In this document: piece after piece, positions 22,001 to 33,106 of the stretch
How the letters are laid out: the number at the start of each line of letters is the position of its first letter
Numbering within the stretch: the first letter of the stretch is position 1
Notes under the pieces: generated by a model
What the model saw: the letters and a program-made list of their open reading frames with translations, nothing else
Database searches by the model: none
What the model was told of the DNA's origin: nothing
Origin: Lyophyllum atratum
Taxonomy: Eukaryota; Basidiomycota; Agaricomycetes; Agaricales; Lyophyllaceae
DNA: 64,000 nucleotides
Reading direction: 5' to 3'
Assembly (NCBI GenBank): GCA_014905825.1
Contig: JACGCN010000064.1
Location: 124,001 to 188,000 of the forward strand
Position numbers and translations under genes: made by a program

Positions 22001-24961
22001 CTTGGGACCCAACCAAGTTTGTACACTGTTTGGTGCGACAGGTGGTAGTGATATCATCTCTGGCAGAGCTTACCTCATGGCTGGCTATGGTATCGATGCT
22101 GTTGACCTCTGGAGACGCAATTTCCTCGTCTTGGTCGGCTTCTTCCTGGCCTTCCAGATCACCCAGATAGTGGCACTCGAGTTCTACCCTGTGAGTAATG
22201 TTCTTCCCTGACTTTGCCCAAGGTCATGACCTCCCTACCAGCAATACGGCTATAACCTCTCGATCAACATCTTCACGAAAGAAACGGACGAGATCAAGAA
22301 ACGCAATGCCGTACTTCAAGAGAAAAAACTTCGACGCAGGGAGAAATTGGAGAAATCGAACAATGAGGATAAGGAGATCGTCAAACATGAAAAGTACGGG
22401 AATCTACTCCAAGGACGTCGCCGCGATCTGACATAAGTTCCCCAGGGCCGCTATCCAATCTCATCAGAAGACTTTCACCTGGGAGAACCTCAACTACCAT
22501 GTACCAGGTCCCAATGGTCCTATCCGATTGCTCCATGATGTCTTCGGCTTCGTAAAGCCTGGAACGCTGACCGCTCTCATGGGTGCCAGTGGTGCTGGAA
22601 AGACAACCTGCCTCGATGTTTTGGCTCAACGCAAGAATATTGGTGTCATTACTGGTGACGTCCTCGTCGATGGCCGTCCTCTCACCTCGGACTTCGCCAG
22701 AGGCACAGCTTATGGTATGTAGACTGTATCGTGAATGCACCACATTTGCTTACCATCCCATCTATCCAGCCGAACAAATGGACGTTCACGAAGGTGATAT
22801 ATCTAGATTCTAACATGGCGGGGCGTCACTGACATCTTATTACAGGTACTGCCACCGTTCGTGAGGCTATGCGCTTCTCAGCCTACCTCCGTCAACCGGC
22901 CCACATTTCGCAAGAGGAGAAAGATGACTACGTCGAGGAGATGATCGAACTGCTTGAACTGCAGGATCTTTCCGAAGCTCTCGTGTTCAGTCTCAACGTC
23001 GAAGCTCGCAAGCGACTCACTATCGGAGTTGAACTAGCCAGCAAGCCGGAACTTCTCCTTTTCTTGGACGAACCTACTTCGGGTTTGGATGCTCAAAGGT
23101 ACGGTCTCTGTGTCTTGATCAAAATGTTCCCTTTTAACGGCGGCCTCCAATCTTAGCGCGTGGAATCTTGTTCGTTTCCTCCGGAAGCTCGCGGACCAAG
23201 GCCAGGCCATTCTCTGCACGATCCATCAACCTTCCTCCCTCCTGTTCGAGAGCTTCGACCGCCTCTTGCTTCTCGAAAGAGGTGGCGAAACAGTATACTT
23301 CGGCGACATCGGTGAAGACTCCCGCATTATCCGTGATTACTTCGCGCGCCATGGTGCTCTCTGCCCGACCAATGTCAACCCTGCTGAATACATGCTTGAG
23401 GCTATCGGTGCCGGAGTGACTCCAAGAGTTGGGGATCGTGATTGGAAGGATATTTGGCAAGACTCCAAGGAGTGCAGAGAGGCGAGGCAAGAGATCAAGG
23501 CAATCAAGGAACGGGGGCTTGCCAAGGTCGAGGTTGATCGAAAGGCTTTGAGCACTTGTACGTTTATTCTTTCCATCCATTGTTCGAAACCATCTCATAT
23601 CCAGTAATCATAGACGCGACATCATTCTTATACCAACTGCGGATCGTAGTTCAAAGGAACAACATGGCCTTGTGGAGATCCCCGGATTACATCTTCACCC
23701 GTATCTTCGTCTCCTCGTTCATTTCTCTCTTTATTTCGTTGTCCTTCCTCCAGGTCGGCAACAGTCTGAGAGACCTCCAGTTCAGAGTCTTCTCCATGTG
23801 AGTATATCCTGTTCGTGCAACTGGCCTCTTTTACTGATGTTTACGCCAGCTTCTGGGTCGTTGTCTTGCCAGCTCTTGTTATGTCCCAAATTGAGCCGGT
23901 GTTCATTGCCAACCGACGGGTCTTTATTCGAGGTATGTATACAAAATAACCCTCGCTCTCATATCTGCGCTGACCAGCACACTCATCGTCATTCAGAATC
24001 TTCCAGCCGAATCTATTCCCCGTATGTTTTCGCAATCGGTCAATTAATTGGAGAGATACCCTATAGCATCGTGTGTGGGGTCATATACTGGGTTTTGATG
24101 GTGAGTTAGCCCCTTCAGCCTTGTCTTGCATTGTTCTTTAACCACCATTCTCAGGTTTATCCAATCGGATTTGGCCAAGGAAGCGCTGGTCTCAACGGAA
24201 CCGCGTTCCAGCTCTTGATCATTATTTTCATGCTGCTGTTCGGTGTTTCTTTAGGACAATTGGTGGCAGCTGTTTCACCCAGTGTGCAGGTAATGTCCAT
24301 TTCGAACATATGATTGGCTCGATCTAATTATTTCCCCTTCAGGTTGCAGTTCTGTTTAACCCTTTCATTGGTTTAGTCCTATCTCAGTTCTGTGGTGTTA
24401 CCATCCCCTACCCGACCCTCATCAAATTCTGGAGATCTTGGATATATGAACTCAATCCTTATACTCGTACATTGGCGGCCATGGTCTCTACGGAACTAAC
24501 GTGCGCCAAACTCTTTTCGTCTGTTAACAAGCTCACTAACCTCCGGATAGCGGTCTAACGATCAGGTGCAAGAGCGACGAGTTTGCCATCTTCGATCCTC
24601 CATCTGGACAAACTTGCCAGGAATGGGGCCAAACATTCGTTAAAGCCTTCGGCGGCTATATCGACAACCTCAGCGATACTATCCAGTGTCGATACTGCCA
24701 GTTCCAAATTGGAGACGAGTTCTTCGTACCTCTGAACATCAAATACTCTAACAGGTGGAGAGACGCTTTCATACTTTTTTCTTTCTTCGGTGAGTTGCTT
24801 CACTCCTCTGGATGACCTTCCTCCTGACGATGTTTGAACTACGCAGTTTTCAACCTACTCGTTACGATCGGTACGTCACTCTTCCTGAACGCAATCGCTG
24901 TGCCTTACTGACTTGTTCCTTTTCAGGCGCTTCTCGACTCCTTAGATATGCCAAGCGGTAA
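19010..24961 (+). CDS. PDR-type ABC transporter (ABCG subfamily, full-length)
   Basis: Intron-rich gene encoding the (NBD-TMD)x2 layout of pleiotropic drug resistance pumps. The N-terminus is [20 protein letters not shown]1 has the PDR-style degenerate Walker [10 protein letters not shown], signature [16 protein letters not shown] and degenerate Walker [17 protein letters not shown]1 runs from about 20,890 to 22,300. NBD2 has a canonical Walker [10 protein letters not shown], linker [15 protein letters not shown] and Walker [15 protein letters not shown] with CTIHQPSS as the H-loop. TMD2 includes [19 protein letters not shown] and YELNPYTRT, then a Cys-rich extracellular loop ([12 protein letters not shown]) and the end LLRYAKR. 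Asymmetric active sites, NBD1 being degenerate, are a family hallmark. Such pumps export xenobiotics, lipids or toxic metabolites across the plasma membrane; substrate unknown. Some exon edges near 22,390-22,450 are uncertain. Confidence 0.93.
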
Positions 24962-25297
24962 TATATTCCGCATGATGACCCATGAGCTAGATGCCATCTT
25001 TCATGTTAGAGCTCTCTATATATATCGACTAGACTCGTTAATTTAAATTAACCGCGATACCTTCATCATACTTACGTTTACATCCTGTTTTACCAACACG
25101 ATGTCTATAGTGACGATGCACTTTACTACACTTGGATTATACGGAGTGACACGGCCTGAATACTTAACTGTTTATCGGAACCCAGACGATTGGATGATGG
25201 AAAACGCTGCCTTGGCCCTTGAGAATGTCGCCACATTATTGTTGTCAGGCTTATTACTTTGTTCTATAAAAGTTTTGCAGTGATAGGACCGCCAGCT
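24962..25297. other. Convergent 3' region
   Basis: About 340 bp between the PDR gene (plus) and the TPR gene (minus). AT-rich sequence just after the PDR stop (25010-25090) probably holds its poly(A) region. No gene seen. Confidence 0.5.
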
Positions 25298-27712
25298 CTA
25301 ACCAGTGACGTCCATGTCTAGATGTGTTTGGATATACAATCGTAGATCACTCAGTTTAATCCAGTTGCCATACAGAGCTACCATATCCAAAGGGTTCCAA
25401 GTGCGTCTGGATGGCGGAACCTCCCCAGGTATCTTGACACGACCAAGTTTCATTTCACACTTCAGGAGCTTGCTACAGATGCCCGTATTAGACCAAGGAG
25501 CTTTTCTCAATAGGTTGCAATAACTCACCAACCCGACCGGGCGTCCGGATTCCTCCAGAGTAACTTTTCCTTCCGACAGGAGTTTTCGATAATTCTTTTC
25601 AAAAGCCTGAACTATGTCCAGCCACTTGCCGAGTCGCTCTGCTGCTTGGGAATGCTCCCAGATTCTTTTCATATCTGGAGTAGCCTCTCGTATCTCCTTG
25701 CATAGTGGAAGCGTAATCATGAGTGGGGCTTCGCCAAACCAGTAAGCCTCGAGAGCAACTTTCAGGTAATTGACGCGGTATTCATCATCTTTATAGAATG
25801 AATTTGCTGCTTGGATGTAATAATCGGCCGAGGTCGCAAAAGAATTAGCTGCGTCTTCCATGTTGTCTTCGATTTTGAGTGCCCTAAACGCCAATTTCAT
25901 GTGATACCATCCCAAAGCTCTGCGGTGGTTTGATATTCAGGTTATCTCTCAGAAACCCATTACATTGATTATGCTTACGCCAGTGCATCGCCTTTTGGAT
26001 AAGTCCAGAACGAAGCATAGGCTCCGGAATCGGTGTCTTGCCAGCGAGGTGGGGCTTGTTCTTCATCCAGGATCTCTTGAGCGAGTTTCGCAATGTCTTT
26101 CAAGTTATGCTTTTCTGGCTTGTTCGGCTTCCACGCCTGAGATACCGCACGTTAGATCGATGGTGATGTGAAGGTCTCCATACATACTTCCATGAGAGCG
26201 TTCAAATAGAGGCGCCTAACACCTCGAATGAAAGTTTCGTCGAAAATAGGGCCACGAGTGTCATGGGGAGTATCTTTCCACAGGCGAACTCCCCATTCCA
26301 GAACCTCAAGGGCATGTCGGAAAAATTGAGGAGCAGAGTCCAGCCCAAGGTTTGACTGGATGACTCCGTGCATGATCCAACCCCTGCGAGGCAATGACAA
26401 ACAAAATCAGCTTGTTTAAATACATAGTGGAATATAATCCTTCTGTTACCGTATAGTGATTGATAATGCAGGACGAACCACCTCCCACCCTTTCGTTCTC
26501 ACCCTCTGCGGGGCTTCATCTTTTATCATCTGAGGACCACCCTTGTCCCATGCCTTGTTAGTGGTCATTTCGACCATCACTAACTCAGATGTTATCAGAA
26601 GGTTCGGGGGAATGGATATAACACACCCTGATCCTGGTATTTATCGAAGAAGTCGCCCTCAATAAAATTGAAAACACGTTTGTCTCGAAGGATTCCATTG
26701 GTAAGTGAGGCAATTACCTGTTGAATACGGATCAGCGGACGAAAAATATGTCCATATATTCTGAAGTGATATTCACGCCTGTGTGTCCTTTCACCCTTCG
26801 CATCTCACCAAAATTCTCGTATTGCAGATTTTGCAAGTTCTTGAGGCCTTCGCTGAAGTCCTGTATGACCTATCAAGTATTCGGATGACAAGGAAGTAAG
26901 GAGAGCAATACCCGATATGCGTTTAAAATGACGAAAGCCTGACGCGGAACTTTGAGTCGTTCAAGACGGTGGCATATAGGTTGTAAAACCTACACTGGAA
27001 TCCTTTCTCCCATTCGTCAAAAGTTCTCTTTCCATTGCTAGAGCTCTTTTCCACGGGAGGTTGGCCTGTTGCCTTGAGCCAACAGGTACAGCGGTGGGCT
27101 GATTAAGTGGCTGAACCATGGATGCCTTGGCTTTCTTCAGGCCTTCCTCATATTGCGCTTTGAGGAGCTGTTGCTCCTTCGTGAGCTCCCCACGGGCAGG
27201 TATGCACGCCAATGCCGACTCCCAGCATGCTATGCTCCTCTCCCATATATTAAGCGCCTGAGTGTTAAGATCTGAGATCTGACGCATTTGCGGTCCCAGG
27301 ATAAGAAAGTACCCACCTGGAACGCAGTACCCTGACGAGCCCATGCTTTTCCATACTTTGGGTCAAGCTTAGTCGCCTGGTGGGCTATGATCAATGCAAT
27401 TCGTTGTCAGCCAATCCAAATTTCGAGCTCAACCTTTTCGGCGTCGACTGTCGCATCCATGTATCTGCATGTCATAATGCAATAAGAACAATCTGAACGG
27501 AGTCTAATGGAGACCCACTTCTTCATGGCTATAGCGCTCGCTGCACGGTTTGCCCATAAGACCGGGTTTTTTGGATCCTCCTTGATGGCTTCTGAGTATT
27601 TATTATATGCTCCCTGGTATTGACCATTGACATGCAGCGCGTTTCCCTCTGCCTTCAGACGTTCCGCGTTGTTGCTAGTGTCAGCACTTGAGGAGGCGAT
27701 CGTGGATGCCAT
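25298..27712 (-). CDS. TPR-repeat protein with long helical C-terminal region
   Basis: Multi-exon minus-strand gene. Exon 1 encodes ERLKAEGNALHVNGQYQGAY and NKYSEAIKEDPKNPVLWANR, the first two TPR helix pairs. Next exons give YMDATVDAEK and ATKLDPKYGKAWARQGTAFQ, then ALNIWERSIACWESALACIP. This is the compact three-TPR co-chaperone-like layout (SGT/STI1 type) that often binds Hsp70/Hsp90 tails. The rest (about 26,950 down to 25,298) is a helix-rich region without a recognised domain, including RGWIMHGVIQ, KLAFRALKIEDNMEDAANSF and ADYYIQAANSFYKDDEYRVN, ending HLDMDVTG. A chaperone role is possible but not shown. Middle exon borders (26,400-26,950) are approximate. Confidence 0.8.
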
Positions 27713-28363
27713 AGGTAAAATCGGAATATCAAAAGTTAAGGCCTAGCATTCACATTCTTATCGACACGAGGTCCAAGCCTCATTGCAAGGGCCAAGTTCG
27801 AAAAGGGTGGTGATCGCTTATAAATAAACCATCGTACCCGATCTGGCGGTTGAGTACTGAGTACTCAGTATTGAGCTACATATTCCAACGTACTGCTAGC
27901 GTACATTTGGGCTGTTCACAGTAGCGCTACGCCATAGCTAACGAGCCCTTGGGAATCTCCGTGCATCATCACGGATTTTCAGAGTTACTTTGATCATTAC
28001 ACTGGGTTCTTTGGATCCTGGTCAACGCCTCCGAGCATTTGCTGTACGTGCCCTGCTTTGGCAGCATTGCCTTCAGCTTTCGGACGCCCTGCGTTATTAC
28101 AGGTGGAACGATACGGGGAGCTTGACCTGACAGAGAGCAAATGGCACGAAAAGTTGGCGATGAGGGTTTGAGATGAAGATTATATGGAGAGGCTGTAGCA
28201 ATTATTACGTCTGATCGCCATGTTACAAATCTCAAACCTGCGGAAACATGGCTAGGGTTCATCTATGAGGTCTTGACGGTCGCAGGTTGACTAGCCGTAC
28301 ACTGAAGCAGACGTGGACGTGATATGGAATAAATTAAGTGATGATATATCTGCAGGGGAGTAG
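27713..28363. other. Intergenic region upstream of the TPR gene
   Basis: Holds the TPR-exon relic at 27995-28103 and a short perfect palindrome CTGAGTACTCAG near 27855-27867, inside a run of GAGTACT-like repeats. Otherwise no gene seen. Confidence 0.45.
27995..28103 (-). pseudogene. Decayed partial copy of the TPR gene first exon
   Basis: On the minus strand this stretch reads NNAGRPKAEGNA, then after a frame change GTYSKCSEAL, then QDPKNPV. It matches in order NNAERLKAEGNA, GAYNKYSEAI and EDPKNPV of the first exon of the TPR gene (27712-27530). Base-level similarity is obvious (for example TTTGGATCCT and GCCTTCAG tracts in the same order). Shifts of frame and an in-frame stop after NPV show it is dead. 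It lies about 280 bp upstream of the intact gene, in the same orientation, so it is most simply a broken tandem duplicate. Confidence 0.7.
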
Positions 28364-28950
28364 TCATTGCTGCTGCTTTGGTGCATGATGGAACTGACGG
28401 AACTAATTAGCAGATCTCCAGCTTTCCAGCTCTAGAGGACTCACGATATCACGTAGTTGGGATTGTGCGTCGTTGAATTGTTTCTCGAGATATTTCGACT
28501 GGGTGAAACGAATGGACTCGAGGCGGAAGCAAAACAAGTATTATAGCGCACCTTTTTGTTCAAGCTTGCGATGTCATCTGCCAGTTCCTTCTCCTGTGAT
28601 TTCAGCTCGTCCTCCATAGACTTTCGTGGCACGATCATAAACCTATGACGGATAAGCTCGACTCCAAACTAGCATGATGCTATTGCGACGTACATCTTCC
28701 CCACACCCTTATACAAGTTAACATCTCCCTCGATCTGGCTAATTTCATCTATGGTGAGCTGCAGGATGCGTCGCTCCCGATCTTTGGCAGCCATTTGCTG
28801 TTGTGAGATTTGAAGGCTTCGTTGCGATTGGACTGCAGTTTGCTGGATTTGGACCAGGATCTGGACGCGACGCAAGTTTTGAGAAGGAGTTCACTGTATG
28901 GAATACCGAAGGGCGGACACCTTTCTCAGTGTATCGTCCGGCAGAGACAT
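28364..28950 (-). CDS. PFD1: Prefoldin subunit 1
   Basis: Five-exon minus-strand gene starting MSLPDDTLRK, spliced to ILVQIQQTAVQSQRSLQISQ and QQMAAKDRERRILQLTIDEI. The beta-hairpin region with the family hallmark follows: GVGKMFMIVPRKSMEDELK (KMFM..PR is typical of beta-class prefoldin 1). A second coiled coil (SQEKELADDIASLNKK, SKYLEKQFNDAQSQLRDI) comes next. A last 44-bp intron probably gives the end FRQFHHAPKQQQ, stop at 28364; if unspliced, the protein ends about 13 residues after LRDI. Prefoldin is the hexameric cytosolic chaperone that passes actin and tubulin to the CCT chaperonin. It is divergent from SNU114, with 252 bp between the start codons. Confidence 0.9.
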
Positions 28951-29202
28951 GTTGGCAGCAGAAGAACCCAGGCGTAGTTGCAGATGTGTGTATGACAAGT
29001 ACTGGAAATGAGAAACCTTGTGACCGGAGTTACAAAATATTCGCTCCTCAACAAGTACGCTTGAAGACTTTTGGTCGCAGCGGCACCTCGACGCTCATCT
29101 TCCCCTCGAATCCCTGCAAGATCACGAGAAGATCGTGTCAGCTATCTTTCTAAATCCATCTCTGCCTCGCTCTCCACGCTATAAACTTGCTCTGCTTGCG
29201 CC

Positions 29203-32200
29203 ATGGCTTCATTCGAGGATTATGATGAGTTTGGAAACTACATCGGTGCCGACCTCGAATCGGAAGAGGAGGAGGAGGTTCAGCAGGAGCAGTTCGTAGC
29301 ACAACCAGAAGTTGCACCTCTAGAAGGCTTCGACGATGAAGCCATGCAGGTGGAAGAAACTGGGCTAATGGAAATCGACGGTTCGTGTGGCCTATTCTAT
29401 ATCGTATGTTCATTACGTTGAGCAACTCTTTGAACAGTGCCTACGCATAACGCAGTCGTCCTTCACGAGAACAAGCAGTACTACCCATCCGCGTTAGACG
29501 TTTATGGTCCCGAGGTGGAGACACTGGTGCAGGAGGAGGACGCTCAACCGTTGTCAGAGCCCATTATCGCACCTGTTAAAGTTCGAAAATGGACAGTAGA
29601 GGAGAAGGATATGCCGGAGACTCGGTTTGACAAGGGGTGAGTAGGAAACCATCTCGTGGGATGGGCTCTCCTCACCTGCATGCCAGATTTCTGTTGAACA
29701 TGACTGGGTTTCCAGAGATGATTCGTAACGTTGCTGTTGTGGGACACCTGCACCACGGAAAAACCGCGCTAATGGACATGCTGGTGTTCGAGACACATAA
29801 ACTTATCTGGGATGCCGACAAACCGGTACGTTTAGAGCTTCGCGCGATTTCGTTCGAGCGCTAACGAACGAGTTGCCTAGACGCGATACACTGACACCCA
29901 TATTCTGTCTCGAGAGCGCGAAATCTCTATCAAATCTTCACCCATGTCATTAATTCTTTCGACAACGGCCGGCAAATCGCATCTCGTCCACTTAATCGAT
30001 ACCCCAGGTCACGTCAACTTCGTTGACGAGGTCGCTTGTGCCATCCGTCTCGTGGACGGTATTCTACTGGTGGTAGACGTTGTTGAAGGGGTCAGTGGCG
30101 CAACTTCTACTTGTTCCATGCTAATTGAAATTGGTATACATAGTTGATGGTTGGTACAGAAAACGTTATCCGACACGCTTTACAAGAAGGCGTTAAAATC
30201 ACGCTTGTCGTGAACAAACTTGACCGACTCATCCTCGAATTACGTATCAAACCTGCTGACGCGTACTACAAGATCAAACATACCATCGAGGAGATAAACA
30301 CGTTCATCAGGTCAGTTGCGTCCTGTGGCCCGACTCGCGTCCTTTATGCTTATCTGAGTTGCTTCTAGTGCTATTGACCCTGATCCAGTGCTCAGACTGA
30401 GTCCCGAGAACGGCAATGTAGCATTCGCGAGCACAGACATGGGTTGGTCGTTCACCTTGCACTCCTTTGCGCAAATGTACGCAGACACCTATGGTACGCG
30501 CCCCTTTCACTTACCTATTTTCCTTAACCTAATTGATCAATTCAGGCTCTCTGGATGTGAACTCTTTCGCCGACCGTCTCTGGGGCGACATCTACTTCAA
30601 CAACGAAACCCGAAAATTCACCCGTAGGCCCACCGACCCCGAGCACATGCGCAGCTTCGTGCACTTCATCATGGAGCCCTTGTACAAGATTTACAGCCAC
30701 GTCCTCAGCGAGGAGACCGACACGCTCAAGGAGACGCTAAATGGACTAGGGATCCAGCTTAAGCCGATTATGTATAAGATGGACGTTAGACCGTTGCTGA
30801 AGGCTGTCTTGGATCAGTTTTTTGGGCCATCGACAGGACTGGTTGACGTGGTTGTGGATAACATTCCGTCGCCTATTGGAGGTGCCGCGCCAAAGGTAGC
30901 ATTGTCGTCGCTTTCAAGCTGCTGTATACTTATCAGTTTCAATTCAGGTTGAGGGGACCTACACCGGTCCTCAGACTTCTGATTTGGCGTCATTTATGAA
31001 GGCGTGCGACGCAGAGGGTCCTCTGATGGTGCAGGTCGCGAAGCTATATCACACCACAGATGCACAATCGTTCAGGGCCTTTGGTCGTATTCTGAGTGGA
31101 ACACTTAGGAAGGGCATGGAGATTAAAGTTCTAGGAGAAGGCTACTCGCCGGAAGATGAGGAGGATATGATGCTGGTCACCGTGGAGGATATTTGGATCC
31201 ACGAATCTCGGTGAGTTCTCTGGTCTGTTGTTTTCAGAATAGAGTGGCTAAGTGTGCAATATAGATATTTCATCCCCGCTGACGAAATCCCAGCCGGTAA
31301 CCTTGTCCTCATCGGTGGCGTCGATGCATCGATCTCAAAATCTGCTACCCTGGCGGCTGTGAATATCGAGGAGGACCTTCACATTTTCCGACCCATCAAG
31401 CATATGACACAATCTGTCTTGAAGGTTGCGATTGAACCCATCGCGCCATCCGAACTTCCGAAGATGTTGTCGGGTCTTCGCAGCGTCAACAAGTCTTATC
31501 CGCTTTTGTCAACGAAGGTTGAGGAAAGCGGTGAACATGTTATCATCGGGACAGGAGAGTTGTACCTTGACTGTGTTCTGCATGATCTGCGCAAACTTTT
31601 CTCGGAGATTGAGATCAAGGTCTCGGACCCCGTCACGAAGTTCTGCGAGACGGTGTTGGAAACGAGTGCGTTGAAATGTTATGCCGACACACCGAACAAG
31701 AAGTGAGTAGTTTGGGAATGGCAGTTGAGGTGGATGGTTGACCTATTTTTAGAAACAAAATCACGATGATTGCGGAGCCCCTGGAGCGAGGTATTGCGGA
31801 AGACATTGAGCGGGGACGCGTCAATATGCGCATGTCGCCGAAAGAACGTGGCACATTCTTCCAGGAGAAATATCAATGGGATCTACTCGCCTCTCGATCA
31901 ATATGGGCTTTCGGGCCCGACGAGAACGGGCCCAATATCCTCCTGGATGATACTCTTCCATCGCAGGTTTGTCGACTTTGTTTTCCTTCAGCATTTTAGA
32001 TTCCGACTGAAGCGCGTGTTTTGAAATAGGTTGATAAGAAGTTGCTGGGGACTGTGAAGGAGCATATCAAGCAAGGTTTCCAGTGGGGTACCCGAGAAGG
32101 CCCGTTGTGCGATGAGCGTGCGTCCATTTCGTCACAATGCTTTGAAGAAAATTAACTGGTTTACGATACGCTATAGCCATGCGAAACGTGAAATTCCGGC

Positions 32201-32907
32201 TGCTGGACGCCGCTATCGCCCAAGAGCCAATCTTCCGCGGAGGAGGACAGATTGTTCCCACAGCACGTCGAGTTTGTTACTCATCGTTCTTGATGGTGAG
32301 ATTGCGATCTATGTTTCGCCGACCAAGAATGTCTGATGGAATTATCATAGGCGACCCCTCGGCTCATGGAGCCCATTTACTACGTCGAGGTGCAGGCTCC
32401 CGCCGACTGCATCTCCGCGGTGTACACTGTACTCGCTCGGCGTCGTGGGCACGTTACGCAGGATATTCCCAAAGCGGGATCACCGCTGTATACCGTCAAA
32501 GCGCTAATACCCGTGATTGACGCGAACGGCTTTGAAACAGACCTGAGAACCGCGACACAAGGACAGGCGTTTTGTCTACAAGTGTTTGATCATTGGTCAA
32601 TCGTACCGGGTGGGTTTATGGCATCTCCCACGCTTGTTATCACTTGGAAGCTGACGGACTTGCACAGGTGATCCCACGGACACGAGTATCAAGCTTCGGC
32701 CACTTGAACCTGCTTCTGGCCAGGCGCTCGCGAGGGATCTTGTACTCAAGACACGTCGGAGGAAGGGCCTCGGCGACCAGATCGCGGTGTCCAAATATTT
32801 GGACGATGAGTTTGTGGTGAGTACTGCGTTAATGATAGTCATGGTGATGCTGATGCACTGTTCAGCTGGCGCTGTCTGCGTCGGGGCATGCTGACCTCCT
32901 TGGATGA
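29203..32907 (+). CDS. SNU114: U5 snRNP GTPase Snu114 (EFTUD2)
   Basis: EF-2-like GTPase with the acidic N-terminal extension of the family ([20 protein letters not shown], then EEEEEV). G motifs are clear: G1 [12 protein letters not shown]3 [10 protein letters not shown] and G4 VVNKLDR. The Snu114-specific sequences [20 protein letters not shown] and [20 protein letters not shown] are present, followed by domains II-V ([57 protein letters not shown]). It ends [17 protein letters not shown]. The encoded length, about 980 aa, is as expected. In the spliceosome Snu114 binds Prp8 and controls Brr2 during activation and disassembly. More than ten short introns. Start chosen at 29203, which gives the conserved DEFGNYIG motif. 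Confidence 0.95.
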
Positions 32908-32953
32908 GTGTATGTAGTTTGTAGTTCTGTTTTGCCGTTCTCGAATATAATTG

Positions 32954-32969
32954 ATCACGTCCACGTGAT
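32954..32969. promoter_or_regulatory. Palindromic ACGTG element in the calnexin promoter
   Basis: Two inverted 7-mers, ATCACGT-CC-ACGTGAT, about 140 bp before the calnexin start codon. They contain an ACGTG core of the kind bound by bZIP factors, including Hac1/XBP1-type regulators of the unfolded protein response. Calnexin is a classic target of that response, so a regulatory role is plausible, but it is inferred from position and sequence only. Confidence 0.35.
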
Positions 32970-33106
32970 GTGTGGGAGTTCCAAGTCGATGCCACGTATG
33001 CGTTGTCGGAGTGAGCAGTATTTAGGGACGGCATTTACCCGCCACCTAAATTTCACAGCTCAACTCCTCCCCCTCGTTCCCTTTACTTATCCGGTCCTTC
33101 GTAACC

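Noticed and set aside
19730..25000. Dead first nucleotide-binding domain as a sign of pseudogenisation in the PDR transporter
   Set aside because: The degenerate Walker A/B in NBD1 is the normal state for PDR-type pumps.
25101..25283. 60-codon frame after the PDR transporter
   Set aside because: Lies in an AT-rich 3' region, no motif, no promoter evidence.
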